The notes under the pieces are model-generated. The model saw only the letters and a program-made list of their open reading frames with translations, was not told the DNA's origin and did no database searches. The translations under genes were made by a program, and so were the position numbers. 64,000 bases of DNA from contig NZ_CP014691.1 in the NCBI RefSeq assembly GCF_002005465.1, forward strand, positions 1,736,001 through 1,800,000. The letters run 5' to 3'. This document shows positions 25,486-34,861 of the stretch, one piece after another. How positions within the stretch are numbered: position 1 is the first letter of the stretch; each line of letters begins with the position of its first letter. Source of the DNA: Neoasaia chiangmaiensis (GTDB taxonomy: Bacteria > Pseudomonadota > Alphaproteobacteria > Acetobacterales > Acetobacteraceae).

Positions 25486-25959
25486 TCAGGCCTCGGGACG
25501 CATGGACACGATCACGTCCGGGTCCTTCACCATGCCCGACGAACCCGATCCACGCTTGATCTGGTCGATATGCTCCATGCCTTCGACCACCTCGCCCGCA
25601 ATGGTGTACTGCCCGTCGAGCGACGGCACCTTCTCGAACATGATGAAAAACTGGCTGTTCGCCGAATCCGGATTCATCGTGCGCGCCATGCCCAGCGTAC
25701 CACGCTCGAACTTCGCCTCACGCGTGAACTCCGCCTTCAGGTCCGGCAGGTCGCTGCCACCCGTGCCGGTGCCGCTCGGATCGCCACCCTGCGCCATGAA
25801 CCCTTCGATCACGCGATGAAACTTCACCCCGTCATAAAAGCCCTGCGCGGACAACGTGCGCAGACGCTCCGCCGCCAGCGGCGCCAGATCGGGACGCAGC
25901 TTGATTACCACATCACCCGTCTTGAGCTTCATCACCAGACGATCTGCTGTCTCGGACAT
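25486..25959 (-). CDS. Cyclophilin-type peptidyl-prolyl isomerase
   Basis: A 157-residue cytoplasmic cyclophilin (no signal peptide). Motifs include FYDGVKFHRVIEGFMAQGGD, the SQFFIMFEKVPSLDGQYT stretch, and GEVVEGMEHIDQI; the active-site Arg (FHRV), Phe and His-region residues are mostly present. The ATG at 25959 is chosen because AAGG lies upstream; an ATG at 25977 would add MKVDIA. It accelerates proline isomerisation in folding. It lies downstream of coaD on the same strand, a common alphaproteobacterial neighbourhood. Confidence 0.9.
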   Translation of the reverse strand: MSETADRLVMKLKTGDVVIKLRPDLAPLAAERLRTLSAQGFYDGVKFHRVIEGFMAQGGDPSGTGTGGSDLPDLKAEFTREAKFERGTLGMARTMNPDSANSQFFIMFEKVPSLDGQYTIAGEVVEGMEHIDQIKRGSGSSGMVKDPDVIVSMRPEA

Positions 25960-26011
25960 CGCAATATCAACCTTCAAACAAAACAGGCCCGAACATCGAA
26001 CCCTCTACCCC

Positions 26012-26509
26012 CTATGTCGCGCCATCCCGCAACTTGGACAAGACAAGCGATGCAGTATTCCGCGGCACAAACTTATCAATCGCGCCGCCCAGCCGCGCGA
26101 TCTCCTTGACGATCCGGGACGCCGTGGTCCGCTGCTCCTCGCTCGCCAACAGGAAAATCGTCTCGATCTCCGGTGCCAGACGCCGGTTCGCCCCCGAAAG
26201 CTGCGCCTCGAAGTCGAAATCGCTCACCGCCCGCAAACCACGCACGATGCACGTCGCACCATGGTCCCGAACCGCCCGCACCAGCAGCGTATCGAATCCC
26301 ACAACCTCGATCGCCGCCCCACGGGACAACCCGGCCGTCTCCTGCCGCACGGTCCCGATCCGCTCGTCAAGCGTCAGCAGCGGTCGCTTGCCCTCATTGA
26401 CCGCCACCCCCACCACCAGACGGTCAAACAACGCCGACGCCCGCACGATGATGTCCAGATGCCCGAACGTGACCGGATCGAACGTCCCCGGATAAAACCC
26501 GACCCGCAA
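26012..26509 (-). CDS. coaD: Phosphopantetheine adenylyltransferase
   Basis: A 165-residue enzyme of coenzyme A biosynthesis, forming dephospho-CoA from 4'-phosphopantetheine and ATP. It begins with RVGFYPGTFDPVTFGHLDI, which contains the T/HxGH nucleotidyltransferase motif (Gly16-His17), and has VRGLRAVSDFDFE and the C-terminal TASRIVKEIARLGG. A TTG start at 26509 is inferred: it gives the normal family length and has GAGG 9 nt upstream, while the only longer ATG reading would overlap gyrA with Arg-rich non-homologous sequence. The gene begins 4 bp after the gyrA stop. Confidence 0.92.
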   Translation of the reverse strand: MRVGFYPGTFDPVTFGHLDIIVRASALFDRLVVGVAVNEGKRPLLTLDERIGTVRQETAGLSRGAAIEVVGFDTLLVRAVRDHGATCIVRGLRAVSDFDFEAQLSGANRRLAPEIETIFLLASEEQRTTASRIVKEIARLGGAIDKFVPRNTASLVLSKLRDGAT

Positions 26510-26513
26510 GAGA

Positions 26514-29399
26514 TCAGACCTCGCCCGCCGGACCGCCTTCCGGCGCAGCACCCGGCACAGCGTCCGGGGCCGCGTCAGGCACCCCGTTCGGCGTATCGCC
26601 CTCACCCACCGCCGCGTCACCTTCGGTCGCCGGCCCATCGGGCAGCAGCGCGTCGTCACCCTCCTCGCCCTCGGCCTCCATCACCGGAAACACGCTGGTC
26701 AGGCGCTCCTCGTCGCCCACGCGGCACAGCGTCACACCGCTGGCCTGCCGCGCCATCACGCGGATCTGCGCCACCGGCGTCCGGATCAGACGGCCCACAT
26801 CGGTCACCATCATGATGTCCTCGCCATCCAGAACCGGCAGCGTCGCCACCACGGCCCGACCGCGCTTCGGATTGGTCAGCGTCATGTTCGCGATGCCCTG
26901 CCCACCGCGCCCGCTGACACGATAATCATAGGCCGAAGACCGCCGCCCGAAGCCGCCATCCGTCACCGTCAGCAGAATCTCCTCCTGCCGCTCCAGCTCC
27001 TCGAAACGCTCCGCCGTCAGATCGCCGCCGATCTCCAGGTTCTCACCCGAATCATCCGCCGCAACCTCCTCAATCTCCTCACCCTCGTCGGACTGCGCCG
27101 CCAGGGCCCGCCGCTTCGCATTCGCCGCCTTCAGATAGGCCGCCCGCTCCTCGACACTCGCCTCGACATGGTTCAGCACGCACAGCGAATTCACCTCGTC
27201 ACCCGACTGCAAACGGATACCGCGCACGCCCGAACTGTCACGCCCGGCAAACACGCGCAGCGTATCGTCGAGAATCTGGAAGCGGATGCAGCGCGCCTTC
27301 CGCGTCGCCAGGAAAACATCCTGCCCCTCGCGACACGTCGCCACGCCGATCAGGCTGTCCCCCTCGTCAAGCTTCATGGCAATCAGCCCCGAAGCACGAA
27401 TGTTGCGGAAATCGCTCAACCGGTTACGCCGCACATTGCCACTCGCCGTCGCGAAGACGAGATGCAACGGCTCCCACAACGTCTCGTCCTGCGGCAACGG
27501 CAACACGGCGGTGATCGAATCCGTCCCCAGATCCGGCAACAGATTCACCAGCGCGCGCCCCTTCGCCGTCGGGCTCGCCTCCGGCAAACGCCACACCTTC
27601 TCACGATACGCCTTGCCACCGGAGGAGAAGAACAACACCCACTGATGCGTATGCGCATTGAAGCTGCGCACCACCACATCGTCACCCCGACGTCCCGCCG
27701 CCGTGCGCCCACGCCCACCACGGTTCTGCGCCCGGAAGATGTCCAGCGGCGTACGCTTGATGAAGCCATCGCGCGTGATGGTCACCACCATCTGCCCCGG
27801 CTCGATCAGGCTCTCATCGGACTGATCGCCCAGCGCATCGGAAATCTCGGTCATGCGCGGCGTCGCAATCTCCGCCCGCACCGCCACCAGCTCATTTCGC
27901 ATCACTTCCATGCGGCGAATGCGGCTGCCGATGATCTCCAGCAACTCGTTGATCTTGGCCGCGACCTCGCTCAACTCGCCCTGGATCTTCTCACGCTCCA
28001 GCCCGGTCAGGCGTTGCAGGCGAAGTTCCAGAATGCCGCGCGCCTGCGCCTCGGTCAGCCGGACCTTGCCATCCTCGACAATATTGCCCTCGTCATGGAT
28101 CAGCTCCAGCAACGGCAACACATCCGCCGCATCCCACTGCCGCGCCATCAGCGATTCACGCGCCGTCGCCGCATCCGGCGCACCGCGGATCAACGCAATC
28201 ACCGCATCGATATTGGCCACCGCCAACACCAGACCCACCAGCAGATGCCCCCGATCGCGCGCCTTGTTCAGGTCGAAGCGCGACCGGCGCAGAATCACGT
28301 CCTCGCGGAAGCGGATGAACGCCTCCAGAACGTCCTTCAACCCCATCGTGCGCGGCTTGCCATCATCCAGTGCCAGACAGTTCACCGCGAACGACGTCTG
28401 CAACTGCGTGAAACGATAAAGCTGGTTCAACACCACTTCCGGCGTCGCATCGCGCTTGAGCTCGATGACGATCCGCATCCCCGAACGATCGCTCTCGTCG
28501 CGAATGTCGGAAATCCCCTCGATCTCCTTCGCCCGCACCAGATCCGCGATCTTCTCCTGCAACGTCGCCTTGTTCACCTGATACGGAATTTCCGTCACGA
28601 TGATCGCCTGACGATCCTTGCGGATGTCCTCGATCTCCGCCCGCGCCCGCATCGGGATCGACCCGCGCCCCGTCTCGAACGCCTGCCGGATGCCGCGGCG
28701 CCCCATGATGATGCCACCCGTCGGAAAATCTGGCCCCGGAACGATCGCCATCAGCTCATCGAGCGTCATCTCCGGATTCTCGATCAGCGCCAGCGTGGCA
28801 TCCACGATCTCGCCCGGATTATGCGTGGGAATGTTGGTCGCCATGCCAACCGCGATACCCGACGCACCATTGACCAGCAGGTTCGGGAACGCCGCCGGCA
28901 ACACCTTCGGCTCGCTCTCGCTCTCATCGTAGTTCGGCTGGAAATCCACCGTATCACGGTCGATATCGTCCAGCAGGAACGACGACGCCCTGGCCAGCCG
29001 GGCTTCCGTATAACGCATCGCCGCCGGGCTATCGCCGTCGACCGAACCGAAATTCCCCTGCCCGTCGATCAGCCGCACCCGCATCGACCAAGACTGCGCC
29101 ATACGCACCATGGCATCATAGATCGAACTGTCGCCATGCGGATGGTATTTACCCATCACGTCACCCACCGCGCGGGCCGACTTGCGATAGGGCTTGTCCG
29201 CCGTGAACCCGCTCTCGCGCATCGCATACAGGATGCGCCGATGCACCGGCTTCAGCCCATCGCGCACATCCGGCAACGCACGCGAGACAATTACCGACAT
29301 CGCATAAGCGAGGTAGGAGGAACGCATTTCCTCCTCGATCGTCACAGGCATCTGGTCGATCGGTTCAAGCGGATTGGGCTGATCGGTCAAATCGGTCAA
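26514..29399 (-). CDS. gyrA: DNA gyrase subunit A
   Basis: A 961-residue type II topoisomerase A subunit. The catalytic tyrosine is Tyr130 (AMRYTEARL), equivalent to E. coli Tyr122. The quinolone-determining positions are Ser91 and Asp95 (GDSSIYD), the susceptible type. A GyrA box QNRGGRG marks the C-terminal wrapping domain, and an acidic insert ([15 protein letters not shown]) occurs in it, as in other alphaproteobacteria. The C-terminus is a Pro/Gly/Ala/Glu tail of about 50 residues. The start appears to be TTG at 29399, since the nearest ATG (29351) has no RBS. Confidence 0.96.
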   Translation of the reverse strand: MTDLTDQPNPLEPIDQMPVTIEEEMRSSYLAYAMSVIVSRALPDVRDGLKPVHRRILYAMRESGFTADKPYRKSARAVGDVMGKYHPHGDSSIYDAMVRMAQSWSMRVRLIDGQGNFGSVDGDSPAAMRYTEARLARASSFLLDDIDRDTVDFQPNYDESESEPKVLPAAFPNLLVNGASGIAVGMATNIPTHNPGEIVDATLALIENPEMTLDELMAIVPGPDFPTGGIIMGRRGIRQAFETGRGSIPMRARAEIEDIRKDRQAIIVTEIPYQVNKATLQEKIADLVRAKEIEGISDIRDESDRSGMRIVIELKRDATPEVVLNQLYRFTQLQTSFAVNCLALDDGKPRTMGLKDVLEAFIRFREDVILRRSRFDLNKARDRGHLLVGLVLAVANIDAVIALIRGAPDAATARESLMARQWDAADVLPLLELIHDEGNIVEDGKVRLTEAQARGILELRLQRLTGLEREKIQGELSEVAAKINELLEIIGSRIRRMEVMRNELVAVRAEIATPRMTEISDALGDQSDESLIEPGQMVVTITRDGFIKRTPLDIFRAQNRGGRGRTAAGRRGDDVVVRSFNAHTHQWVLFFSSGGKAYREKVWRLPEASPTAKGRALVNLLPDLGTDSITAVLPLPQDETLWEPLHLVFATASGNVRRNRLSDFRNIRASGLIAMKLDEGDSLIGVATCREGQDVFLATRKARCIRFQILDDTLRVFAGRDSSGVRGIRLQSGDEVNSLCVLNHVEASVEERAAYLKAANAKRRALAAQSDEGEEIEEVAADDSGENLEIGGDLTAERFEELERQEEILLTVTDGGFGRRSSAYDYRVSGRGGQGIANMTLTNPKRGRAVVATLPVLDGEDIMMVTDVGRLIRTPVAQIRVMARQASGVTLCRVGDEERLTSVFPVMEAEGEEGDDALLPDGPATEGDAAVGEGDTPNGVPDAAPDAVPGAAPEGGPAGEV

Positions 29400-29639
29400 G
29401 GCAGGTCCATCAGTCTTGTAACGTCACGCTTCAACAACCGCGCGACAGAGGCATCCAGACTAGCACATCGCACCGCAAGTCCCTAATCCCCCCGGCGTTT
29501 TCAGCCCCCTCCAGCGCGTTTTGATAATTTTCGCCATAACCACTAGATATCGCCCATCCCAGGCGCCAGTCGCCACGTGCCGCCACAACCGCGACCCGGC
29601 CACCAACCCAAGCCCACTCCCCGTCCGATAAGCAGGCCC

Positions 29640-31025
29640 ATGACCGATCAAAACGTCCTCGCAGGTCATCCTCCCGAAAACGCCTTCCCCGCCGACCGCG
29701 ACGAATGGCAAGCCATCCTCGACACCGTCGCCCCGGCCGTCCGCGCCGAAGTGGCCACAACCGTCACCCGCCACGCCGAACGCTGCGCCGATATTTTCTA
29801 CAAGACCCTGCTTCGGCACCCGGACGCCGCCACATTCCTGTCGCACGACGTCATCAACGTCCAGCTTCACCACGCCCTGACCAATTGGCTCAGGACCCTC
29901 TTCCCCGAGAGTGCACCCGATCTCGACACGCTCATCAGGATCCAGCGCCACATCGGCCTGGTCCATGCCCGCACGCGCGTGCCCATCCACGTGATCCTCC
30001 ACGGCGCGCGCCTGCTGAAATACGAACTGCGCCACCACCTCTTCGCACGCCAGCTCCCACCGCAGACACTCTCCGCCGCCATCGACTATACGGAGACGAT
30101 GATGGACCTGGCCATCGAGGTCATGAGCCAGGAATACGTCCTCGACCTCACGAAGGAGATCGAGGACGACGAAGCCTACCGCCTCATCACCCTCAGCCAG
30201 GACGTGGCCCTGGAACGCGAAACCCAGCGCGGCGCCCTCCTCGAATGGGGACAGAAAGCCGTCCTCGGCATCTTCGGCGCCGCGACAGGCCCCATCCAGT
30301 CGCTCGAAAACGCGCCGTTCGGCCTGTGGCTCAACCACAAGGGCAGCCTGCTGTTCCCGGCCAATGCCGGCCTGCGCCAGATCCAGTCCAACGTCCGCCA
30401 CATCGACCGGACCCTCCTCCCCGGCATCACCGCCGAAACACCCCCGTCACTCGACAAGGTCAAGGATCTCCAGGCCGCCCTCGATGAAATCCGCTTCCTG
30501 CTGGACGAACTCTTCAGAAAACACGAAGCACTCGAAAACGGCCGCGACCCGCTGACCCGCGTGCTCAGCCGGCGCTTCCTGCCCAGCATCCTCGGCCGCG
30601 AAGTCACATCCGCCTTCCACCGCAACACGCCCTTCAGCCTGCTGCTGCTGGATATCGACCACTTCAAGACCATCAACGACCGCTTCGGCCACACCAGCGG
30701 TGACACCGTCCTGCGCCACATCGCCGAACTCGTCGTCACCTGTAGTCGCGGCAACGATTTCGTGTTCCGCTACGGCGGGGAAGAATTTCTCATCGCCCTC
30801 GTCGAAACCAGCGGCCACGACGCCGAACTCACCGCCGAGCGCCTGCGCGCCCGCATCGAGGAAAGCCCCATTCTCGGCCTCGGCGACGCACCCGTCCGCG
30901 TCACCGCCTCCATCGGCGTGGCCACCTTCGACGGCCACCCCGACTACACCCACCTCATCGAAGATGCCGACCGCGCCCTCTACCGCGCCAAATCACTCGG
31001 CCGGAACCGCTGGGCCACCGCCTGA
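29640..31025 (+). CDS. Globin-coupled sensor diguanylate cyclase (DosC-like)
   Basis: A 461-residue cytoplasmic signalling protein. Residues 20-170 are a protoglobin haem domain; Tyr54, Leu76 and His109 have exactly the spacing of DosC Tyr43, Leu65 and proximal His98. A middle helical domain (about 175-300) is followed by a GGDEF domain with GGEEF at 379-383 and an RxxD inhibitory site (RGND, 370-373). It should make cyclic di-GMP in response to oxygen. It is divergent from gyrA; a candidate promoter is TTGATA (29521) with TAGATA (29544). ATG 29640 is used; an in-frame start at 29577 would add a Pro-rich peptide. Confidence 0.9.
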   Translation: MTDQNVLAGHPPENAFPADRDEWQAILDTVAPAVRAEVATTVTRHAERCADIFYKTLLRHPDAATFLSHDVINVQLHHALTNWLRTLFPESAPDLDTLIRIQRHIGLVHARTRVPIHVILHGARLLKYELRHHLFARQLPPQTLSAAIDYTETMMDLAIEVMSQEYVLDLTKEIEDDEAYRLITLSQDVALERETQRGALLEWGQKAVLGIFGAATGPIQSLENAPFGLWLNHKGSLLFPANAGLRQIQSNVRHIDRTLLPGITAETPPSLDKVKDLQAALDEIRFLLDELFRKHEALENGRDPLTRVLSRRFLPSILGREVTSAFHRNTPFSLLLLDIDHFKTINDRFGHTSGDTVLRHIAELVVTCSRGNDFVFRYGGEEFLIALVETSGHDAELTAERLRARIEESPILGLGDAPVRVTASIGVATFDGHPDYTHLIEDADRALYRAKSLGRNRWATA

Positions 31026-31031
31026 CGGCGA

Positions 31032-31919
31032 TCAGTCGCCCTCCACCGCCCTCACCGTCCAGCTGGCCTCCCACGTCTTTCCGGGGCGCAGATGGATATT
31101 CCCCGGTTTCGCCGCAAAATCACCGGCGAAACCCTGCGGCGTCGCATAGCCATGCCACGGCTCGATACACAGGAACGCAGCCCCCACCTTCGTCCAGACA
31201 CCCAGCTCCGGAAAGCCCTGCCAACCCACCTCGATCCCCGTGCCCTTCGGCCCCACGAACCGCACGCTGTCACTCAGGATCGGCTTGAAAATCACCGCAT
31301 CGTCCTCGAACAGCGCGTCGGACAGTGCCAGCTCCCGCCCGACCACCGGCGTCGGCTCGGCCTCGGCACGCATCAGCCCACCCTCGACACGCCGGATCGG
31401 CGCAACCTCCGCCCTGTCGAAAATCAGCCTGTGCGCCTCACGCGCCGCCCCGGCCTCCTGCGGCCAGGCAAAGGCCGGATGCGCCCCGACCGAGGCATGC
31501 AACACCGCTTCCCCATCCGGATTGTGCAGCGCATAACCGACATGCAGCCGGCCATCCGTCACCCGATAATTCAGCCGCAGCCGGAACGCCGCCGGGAAAA
31601 TGGCCCGGCTCGCCTCATCGTCGGCAAGCTCCAGCACACAACCGTCATCCGTCCGCTCGACCCACTGAAACACGCGGTCGCGCGCGAAACCATGCTGCTT
31701 GAGCCGAACCTCCCTGTCGCCCCAGGGCAGGCGGTCATCCGGAATCCGCCCGACGATCGGAAACAGCACCGGCGAATGGCGCGGCCAGGGGTCCACCCCC
31801 GCCCATAGCAACGACCGCGCCCCATCCCCCACGACATCCAGCGCCACCAGTTCCGCGCCCGCCGCCGTGACGGTCGCCGTCAACCGCCCATCGCCGAATT
31901 CATGCCGGTCGCTGCCCAT
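31032..31919 (-). CDS. Aldose 1-epimerase family protein (LacX-like)
   Basis: A 295-residue cytoplasmic protein of the galactose-mutarotase fold. Recognisable segments are SPVLFPIVGRIPDD near the start, LKQHGFARDRVF, the VGAHPAFAWP motif carrying the catalytic-region His, and CIEPWHGYA with the family Glu near the C-terminus. The ATG at 31919 is preceded by GGAGA. Members interconvert sugar anomers; the precise substrate is not known. It converges on the cyclase gene with a 6-bp gap. Confidence 0.85.
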   Translation of the reverse strand: MGSDRHEFGDGRLTATVTAAGAELVALDVVGDGARSLLWAGVDPWPRHSPVLFPIVGRIPDDRLPWGDREVRLKQHGFARDRVFQWVERTDDGCVLELADDEASRAIFPAAFRLRLNYRVTDGRLHVGYALHNPDGEAVLHASVGAHPAFAWPQEAGAAREAHRLIFDRAEVAPIRRVEGGLMRAEAEPTPVVGRELALSDALFEDDAVIFKPILSDSVRFVGPKGTGIEVGWQGFPELGVWTKVGAAFLCIEPWHGYATPQGFAGDFAAKPGNIHLRPGKTWEASWTVRAVEGD

Positions 31920-32027
31920 CGTCGTCTCTCCATCCGTCCATTTTTCAACGCCACGGATAAGGGGCGCGTCCACCCGCGCGCGCAAGGGACAGCAACCGGA
32001 TTGTGATCGCGGCAACCCGCCGCGCCA

Positions 32028-32774
32028 TCAGAAGAAAACGTCGCGCAAAGGCCCCAGATAAGCCGCCAGATCGACCCGCAACGGCATCAGATAGGCATTG
32101 TCCCCCCGCACCTTCGCAAAGTTCAAAACTTCGCGCGCGAACGCCACATTGGCATCGAGCCCCGTATCGAAGTCACGCGGAAACACCACGTGATTGACCC
32201 GCTCCCAATACGCGCGGGACTTCGGCCCCACCACGGGCGATACCCCCCAGAACACCGTGTCATCCGCCAGCCACTCGGCGCTCAACTCCAGCATCCGCCG
32301 GTCGAAAAGCGGCTGCGTGAAAAATCCCGCCGCACCGGCGTCTCGCTTGCGCTGCACTTCCTCCAGCTCAAGATACGGCGCCCGCCGATACGGATCGAAC
32401 GCCGCATACACCTTCAGGTGCGGCGCCTCCCGCCGATACCGCGCAATGATCTCGATACTCGTGTTCGGATAGGTCCGATGCGTCTCATCCGGCGGCGGAT
32501 CGCCCGCCACCACGAGAATCTCGCGCAGTTCCGGCTCCCCAGCCCCCGGCAACGGCCCATCCGGCGCGATGTCGGTCGCGCGGATGTGCGGAATCACCCC
32601 CGAAGCCCCCGCCGAACGCAGGGCCGACGCCCCTTCCCAGGACCGCAACGGCATCCGCAGCAAATCCGGCAGATTGACATCCGTCATCTCCGGCAGCGCC
32701 TCCCGCGCCGCGGCATAATCGTCCAGCAACCGCGCCCGATCCCGCGGAATCAACTCGACCGCAAGCCGCCTCAT
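32028..32774 (-). CDS. Methylenetetrahydrofolate reductase-like protein (short MetF)
   Basis: A 248-residue TIM-barrel protein related to MetF but shorter than the usual 290 residues. It contains [27 protein letters not shown] (the flavin/folate-binding region), [31 protein letters not shown] (a typical MetF signature with QP-x-FD) and [17 protein letters not shown]. It overlaps folD by 4 bp (ATGA), so the two C1-folate genes form one unit. The full catalytic set of MetF was not verified, so a methyl-tetrahydrofolate role is likely but not certain. Confidence 0.75.
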   Translation of the reverse strand: MRRLAVELIPRDRARLLDDYAAAREALPEMTDVNLPDLLRMPLRSWEGASALRSAGASGVIPHIRATDIAPDGPLPGAGEPELREILVVAGDPPPDETHRTYPNTSIEIIARYRREAPHLKVYAAFDPYRRAPYLELEEVQRKRDAGAAGFFTQPLFDRRMLELSAEWLADDTVFWGVSPVVGPKSRAYWERVNHVVFPRDFDTGLDANVAFAREVLNFAKVRGDNAYLMPLRVDLAAYLGPLRDVFF

Positions 32775-33664
32775 GCCGGCACATCCAGCTGCGCCCGCGC
32801 CGCCTGCAACGTGTTGTGCAACAGACAGGCAATGGTCATCGGCCCCACGCCACCCGGCACCGGCGTGATATGCCCCGCCACCTGCCGCGCCTCGTCGAAC
32901 GCCACATCACCCACCAGCTTCGTCTTGCCACCCTCGGTCGGCACGCGCGTAATCCCCACGTCGATCACCGTCGCACCCGGCTTGATCCAGTCGCCACGCA
33001 CCAGCCCATGCTTGCCCGTCGCCACGACCAGGATATCACCCTCCCGCGCCAGCCCACGCGTATCGCGCGTATCGATATGCCCGATGGAGACCGTGCACCC
33101 CTCACGCAGCAGCAACTGCGCCATCGGCTTGCCCACCAGATTGGACGCCCCGATCACCACCGCATGCAACCCGCGCAACACCGACAGCGTCTCCTGCAAC
33201 AACAACAGGCAGCCCAGCGGCGTGCAGGGCACCAGCCCCGGCACCCCCAGACTCAACCGCCCGGCATTCACCTCGCCCAGACCATCCACATCCTTGGACG
33301 GCGCAATGGCATTGGTCACCGCCACCGGATCGATCTGCCTCGGCAGCGGCAACTGCACCAGAATCCCGTGAATCTGCGGATCGGCGTTCAACCGCGCCAC
33401 CAGATCCAGCAACTCATCCTGCGGCGTGGACTCCGGCAGCATGTGCATGAACGAACGCATCCCGGCCCGGTGCGTCTGCAACGCCTTGTTGCGCACATAC
33501 ACCTCACTGGCCGGATCGTTGCCCACCAGCACCACGGCCAGACCGGGCAACCCGCCCGTGCGCTCGCGCAGCACCTCGACCTCCGCCTTCACCCGGTCGG
33601 TCAAACGGCGCGCAATACCCTTGCCGTCGATAAGATTTCCGAAAGAAGCTGGCGAATCTGTCAT
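32771..33664 (-). CDS. folD: Bifunctional methylenetetrahydrofolate dehydrogenase/cyclohydrolase
   Basis: A 297-residue FolD that interconverts methylene-, methenyl- and 10-formyl-tetrahydrofolate with NADP. Motifs are [15 protein letters not shown] (catalytic Lys region), [28 protein letters not shown], the nucleotide-binding [12 protein letters not shown] and the C-terminal [16 protein letters not shown] lies just before the ATG. It is the first gene of the folD-metF-like pair and is divergent from threonine aldolase. Confidence 0.95.
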   Translation of the reverse strand: MTDSPASFGNLIDGKGIARRLTDRVKAEVEVLRERTGGLPGLAVVLVGNDPASEVYVRNKALQTHRAGMRSFMHMLPESTPQDELLDLVARLNADPQIHGILVQLPLPRQIDPVAVTNAIAPSKDVDGLGEVNAGRLSLGVPGLVPCTPLGCLLLLQETLSVLRGLHAVVIGASNLVGKPMAQLLLREGCTVSIGHIDTRDTRGLAREGDILVVATGKHGLVRGDWIKPGATVIDVGITRVPTEGGKTKLVGDVAFDEARQVAGHITPVPGGVGPMTIACLLHNTLQAARAQLDVPA

Positions 33665-33737
33665 AAGTCCTCGGATGGAAAGCAGGACGACGATGATGCA
33701 ACATCAACCGACATCCAAGATCGAACGGGGAACCAAC

Positions 33738-34784
33738 GTGAGCGAGGCAATACGCAAGAACTTCGCCAGTGACAACATCGCACCGGCCTGCCCGGAAGTG
33801 ATGGACGCCATGATAAGGGCCAATTCCGGCCCCGCCCCCGCCTATGGCGGCGACGAACAGTCCACAACACTCGAAGCCCGCTTCGCCGAACTCTTCGAAC
33901 ACGACCTGCGCTGCTTCCCCATCGCCACCGGCACCGCCGCCAACAGCCTCGCCCTCGCCGCTCTCGTGCCGCCCTACGGCGCCGTGCTGTGCGACCAGAG
34001 CGCCCATATCGCGAACGACGAAGGCGGCGCGCCGGAATTCTTCACCCACGGCGCCAAACTCATCACCATCCCCTCGGACGACGGCCGCATGCTGCCGGAC
34101 GCCCTGCAAACCACCATCGAACTGAACCGCGAAGGCGGCATCCAGTCCACCCCGGCCCGCGCCCTCTCCCTCACCCAGGCCACGGAATGGGGCACCGTCT
34201 ACAGCCTCGCCCGGCTGCGCGAACTCACCGCCATCGCCCGCCAGAACAACCTGCCGGTGCATATGGACGGCGCACGCCTCGCCAACGCCGTCGCCCATCT
34301 CGACTGCTCCCTCGCCGACATCACCTGGAAACTCGGCATCGACGTGCTCAGCTTCGGCGGCACCAAGAACGGCGCCATCGCCGCCGAGGCCGTCCTGTTC
34401 TTCAACACCGCCCTGGCGGAGGATTTCATCCGCCGCATCAAGCGCGGCGGCCACCTCTGGTCCAAACAACGCTATCTCAGCGCCCAGCTCCTGCCGCTCC
34501 TGCACGACAACCTCTGGCTGAAACACGCCCGACAGGCCAACGCCATGGCCCAACGCCTCGCCCACGGCCTCCGCCGCCAGCCCGGCGCCAAACTCCCGTT
34601 CGAGGTCCAGGGCAACGAAGTCTTCGTCGTCCTGCCCGAGCCCCTCGTTACCCAACTGGAAGCCGCAGGCTACGTCTTCTACCGCTGGCCCACCCCAGCC
34701 GGCGTCGACGGCACGCTCATCCGCCTCGTCACGCACTACGCCACGGAACAGACGGATGTGGACGCCCTGCTCGCCAGCCTCTGA
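33738..34784 (+). CDS. Low-specificity L-threonine aldolase family protein
   Basis: A 348-residue PLP enzyme that cleaves threonine/allo-threonine to glycine and acetaldehyde. It has the standard entry NFASDNIAPACPEVM, PAYGGDEQS, GTAANSLALAAL, HMDGARLANAVAH and the PLP-lysine motif SFGGTKNGAI. A GTG start at 33738 is chosen: GGGGA lies 6 nt upstream and it matches family N-termini; ATGs at 33693/33696 would add about 15 residues. Glycine release fits with the neighbouring folate genes in one-carbon metabolism, although these are transcribed in the opposite direction. Confidence 0.9.
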   Translation: MSEAIRKNFASDNIAPACPEVMDAMIRANSGPAPAYGGDEQSTTLEARFAELFEHDLRCFPIATGTAANSLALAALVPPYGAVLCDQSAHIANDEGGAPEFFTHGAKLITIPSDDGRMLPDALQTTIELNREGGIQSTPARALSLTQATEWGTVYSLARLRELTAIARQNNLPVHMDGARLANAVAHLDCSLADITWKLGIDVLSFGGTKNGAIAAEAVLFFNTALAEDFIRRIKRGGHLWSKQRYLSAQLLPLLHDNLWLKHARQANAMAQRLAHGLRRQPGAKLPFEVQGNEVFVVLPEPLVTQLEAAGYVFYRWPTPAGVDGTLIRLVTHYATEQTDVDALLASL

Positions 34785-34802
34785 CAAACAGCCCCTGAAA
34801 AC

Positions 34803-34834
34803 AAAAATCCGCATGGCGTCACCACCATGCGGAT
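34803..34834 (-). terminator. Terminator of the Hint-domain gene
   Basis: A 10-bp stem (ATCCGCATGG with CCATGCGGAT) and T5-G-T4 on the minus strand follow the Hint gene stop. The hairpin also lies 20 bp after the threonine aldolase stop, and may serve both convergent genes. Confidence 0.75.
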
Positions 34835-34861
34835 CGAAAATGCCCGAAAGAAGCGCCGACC

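Noticed and set aside
27168-29486. A 772-codon plus-strand open frame opposite gyrA
   Set aside because: Its Arg/His-rich sequence is the mirror of G/C-ending codons in gyrA. It has no RBS, no family pattern, and gyrA is unmistakable.
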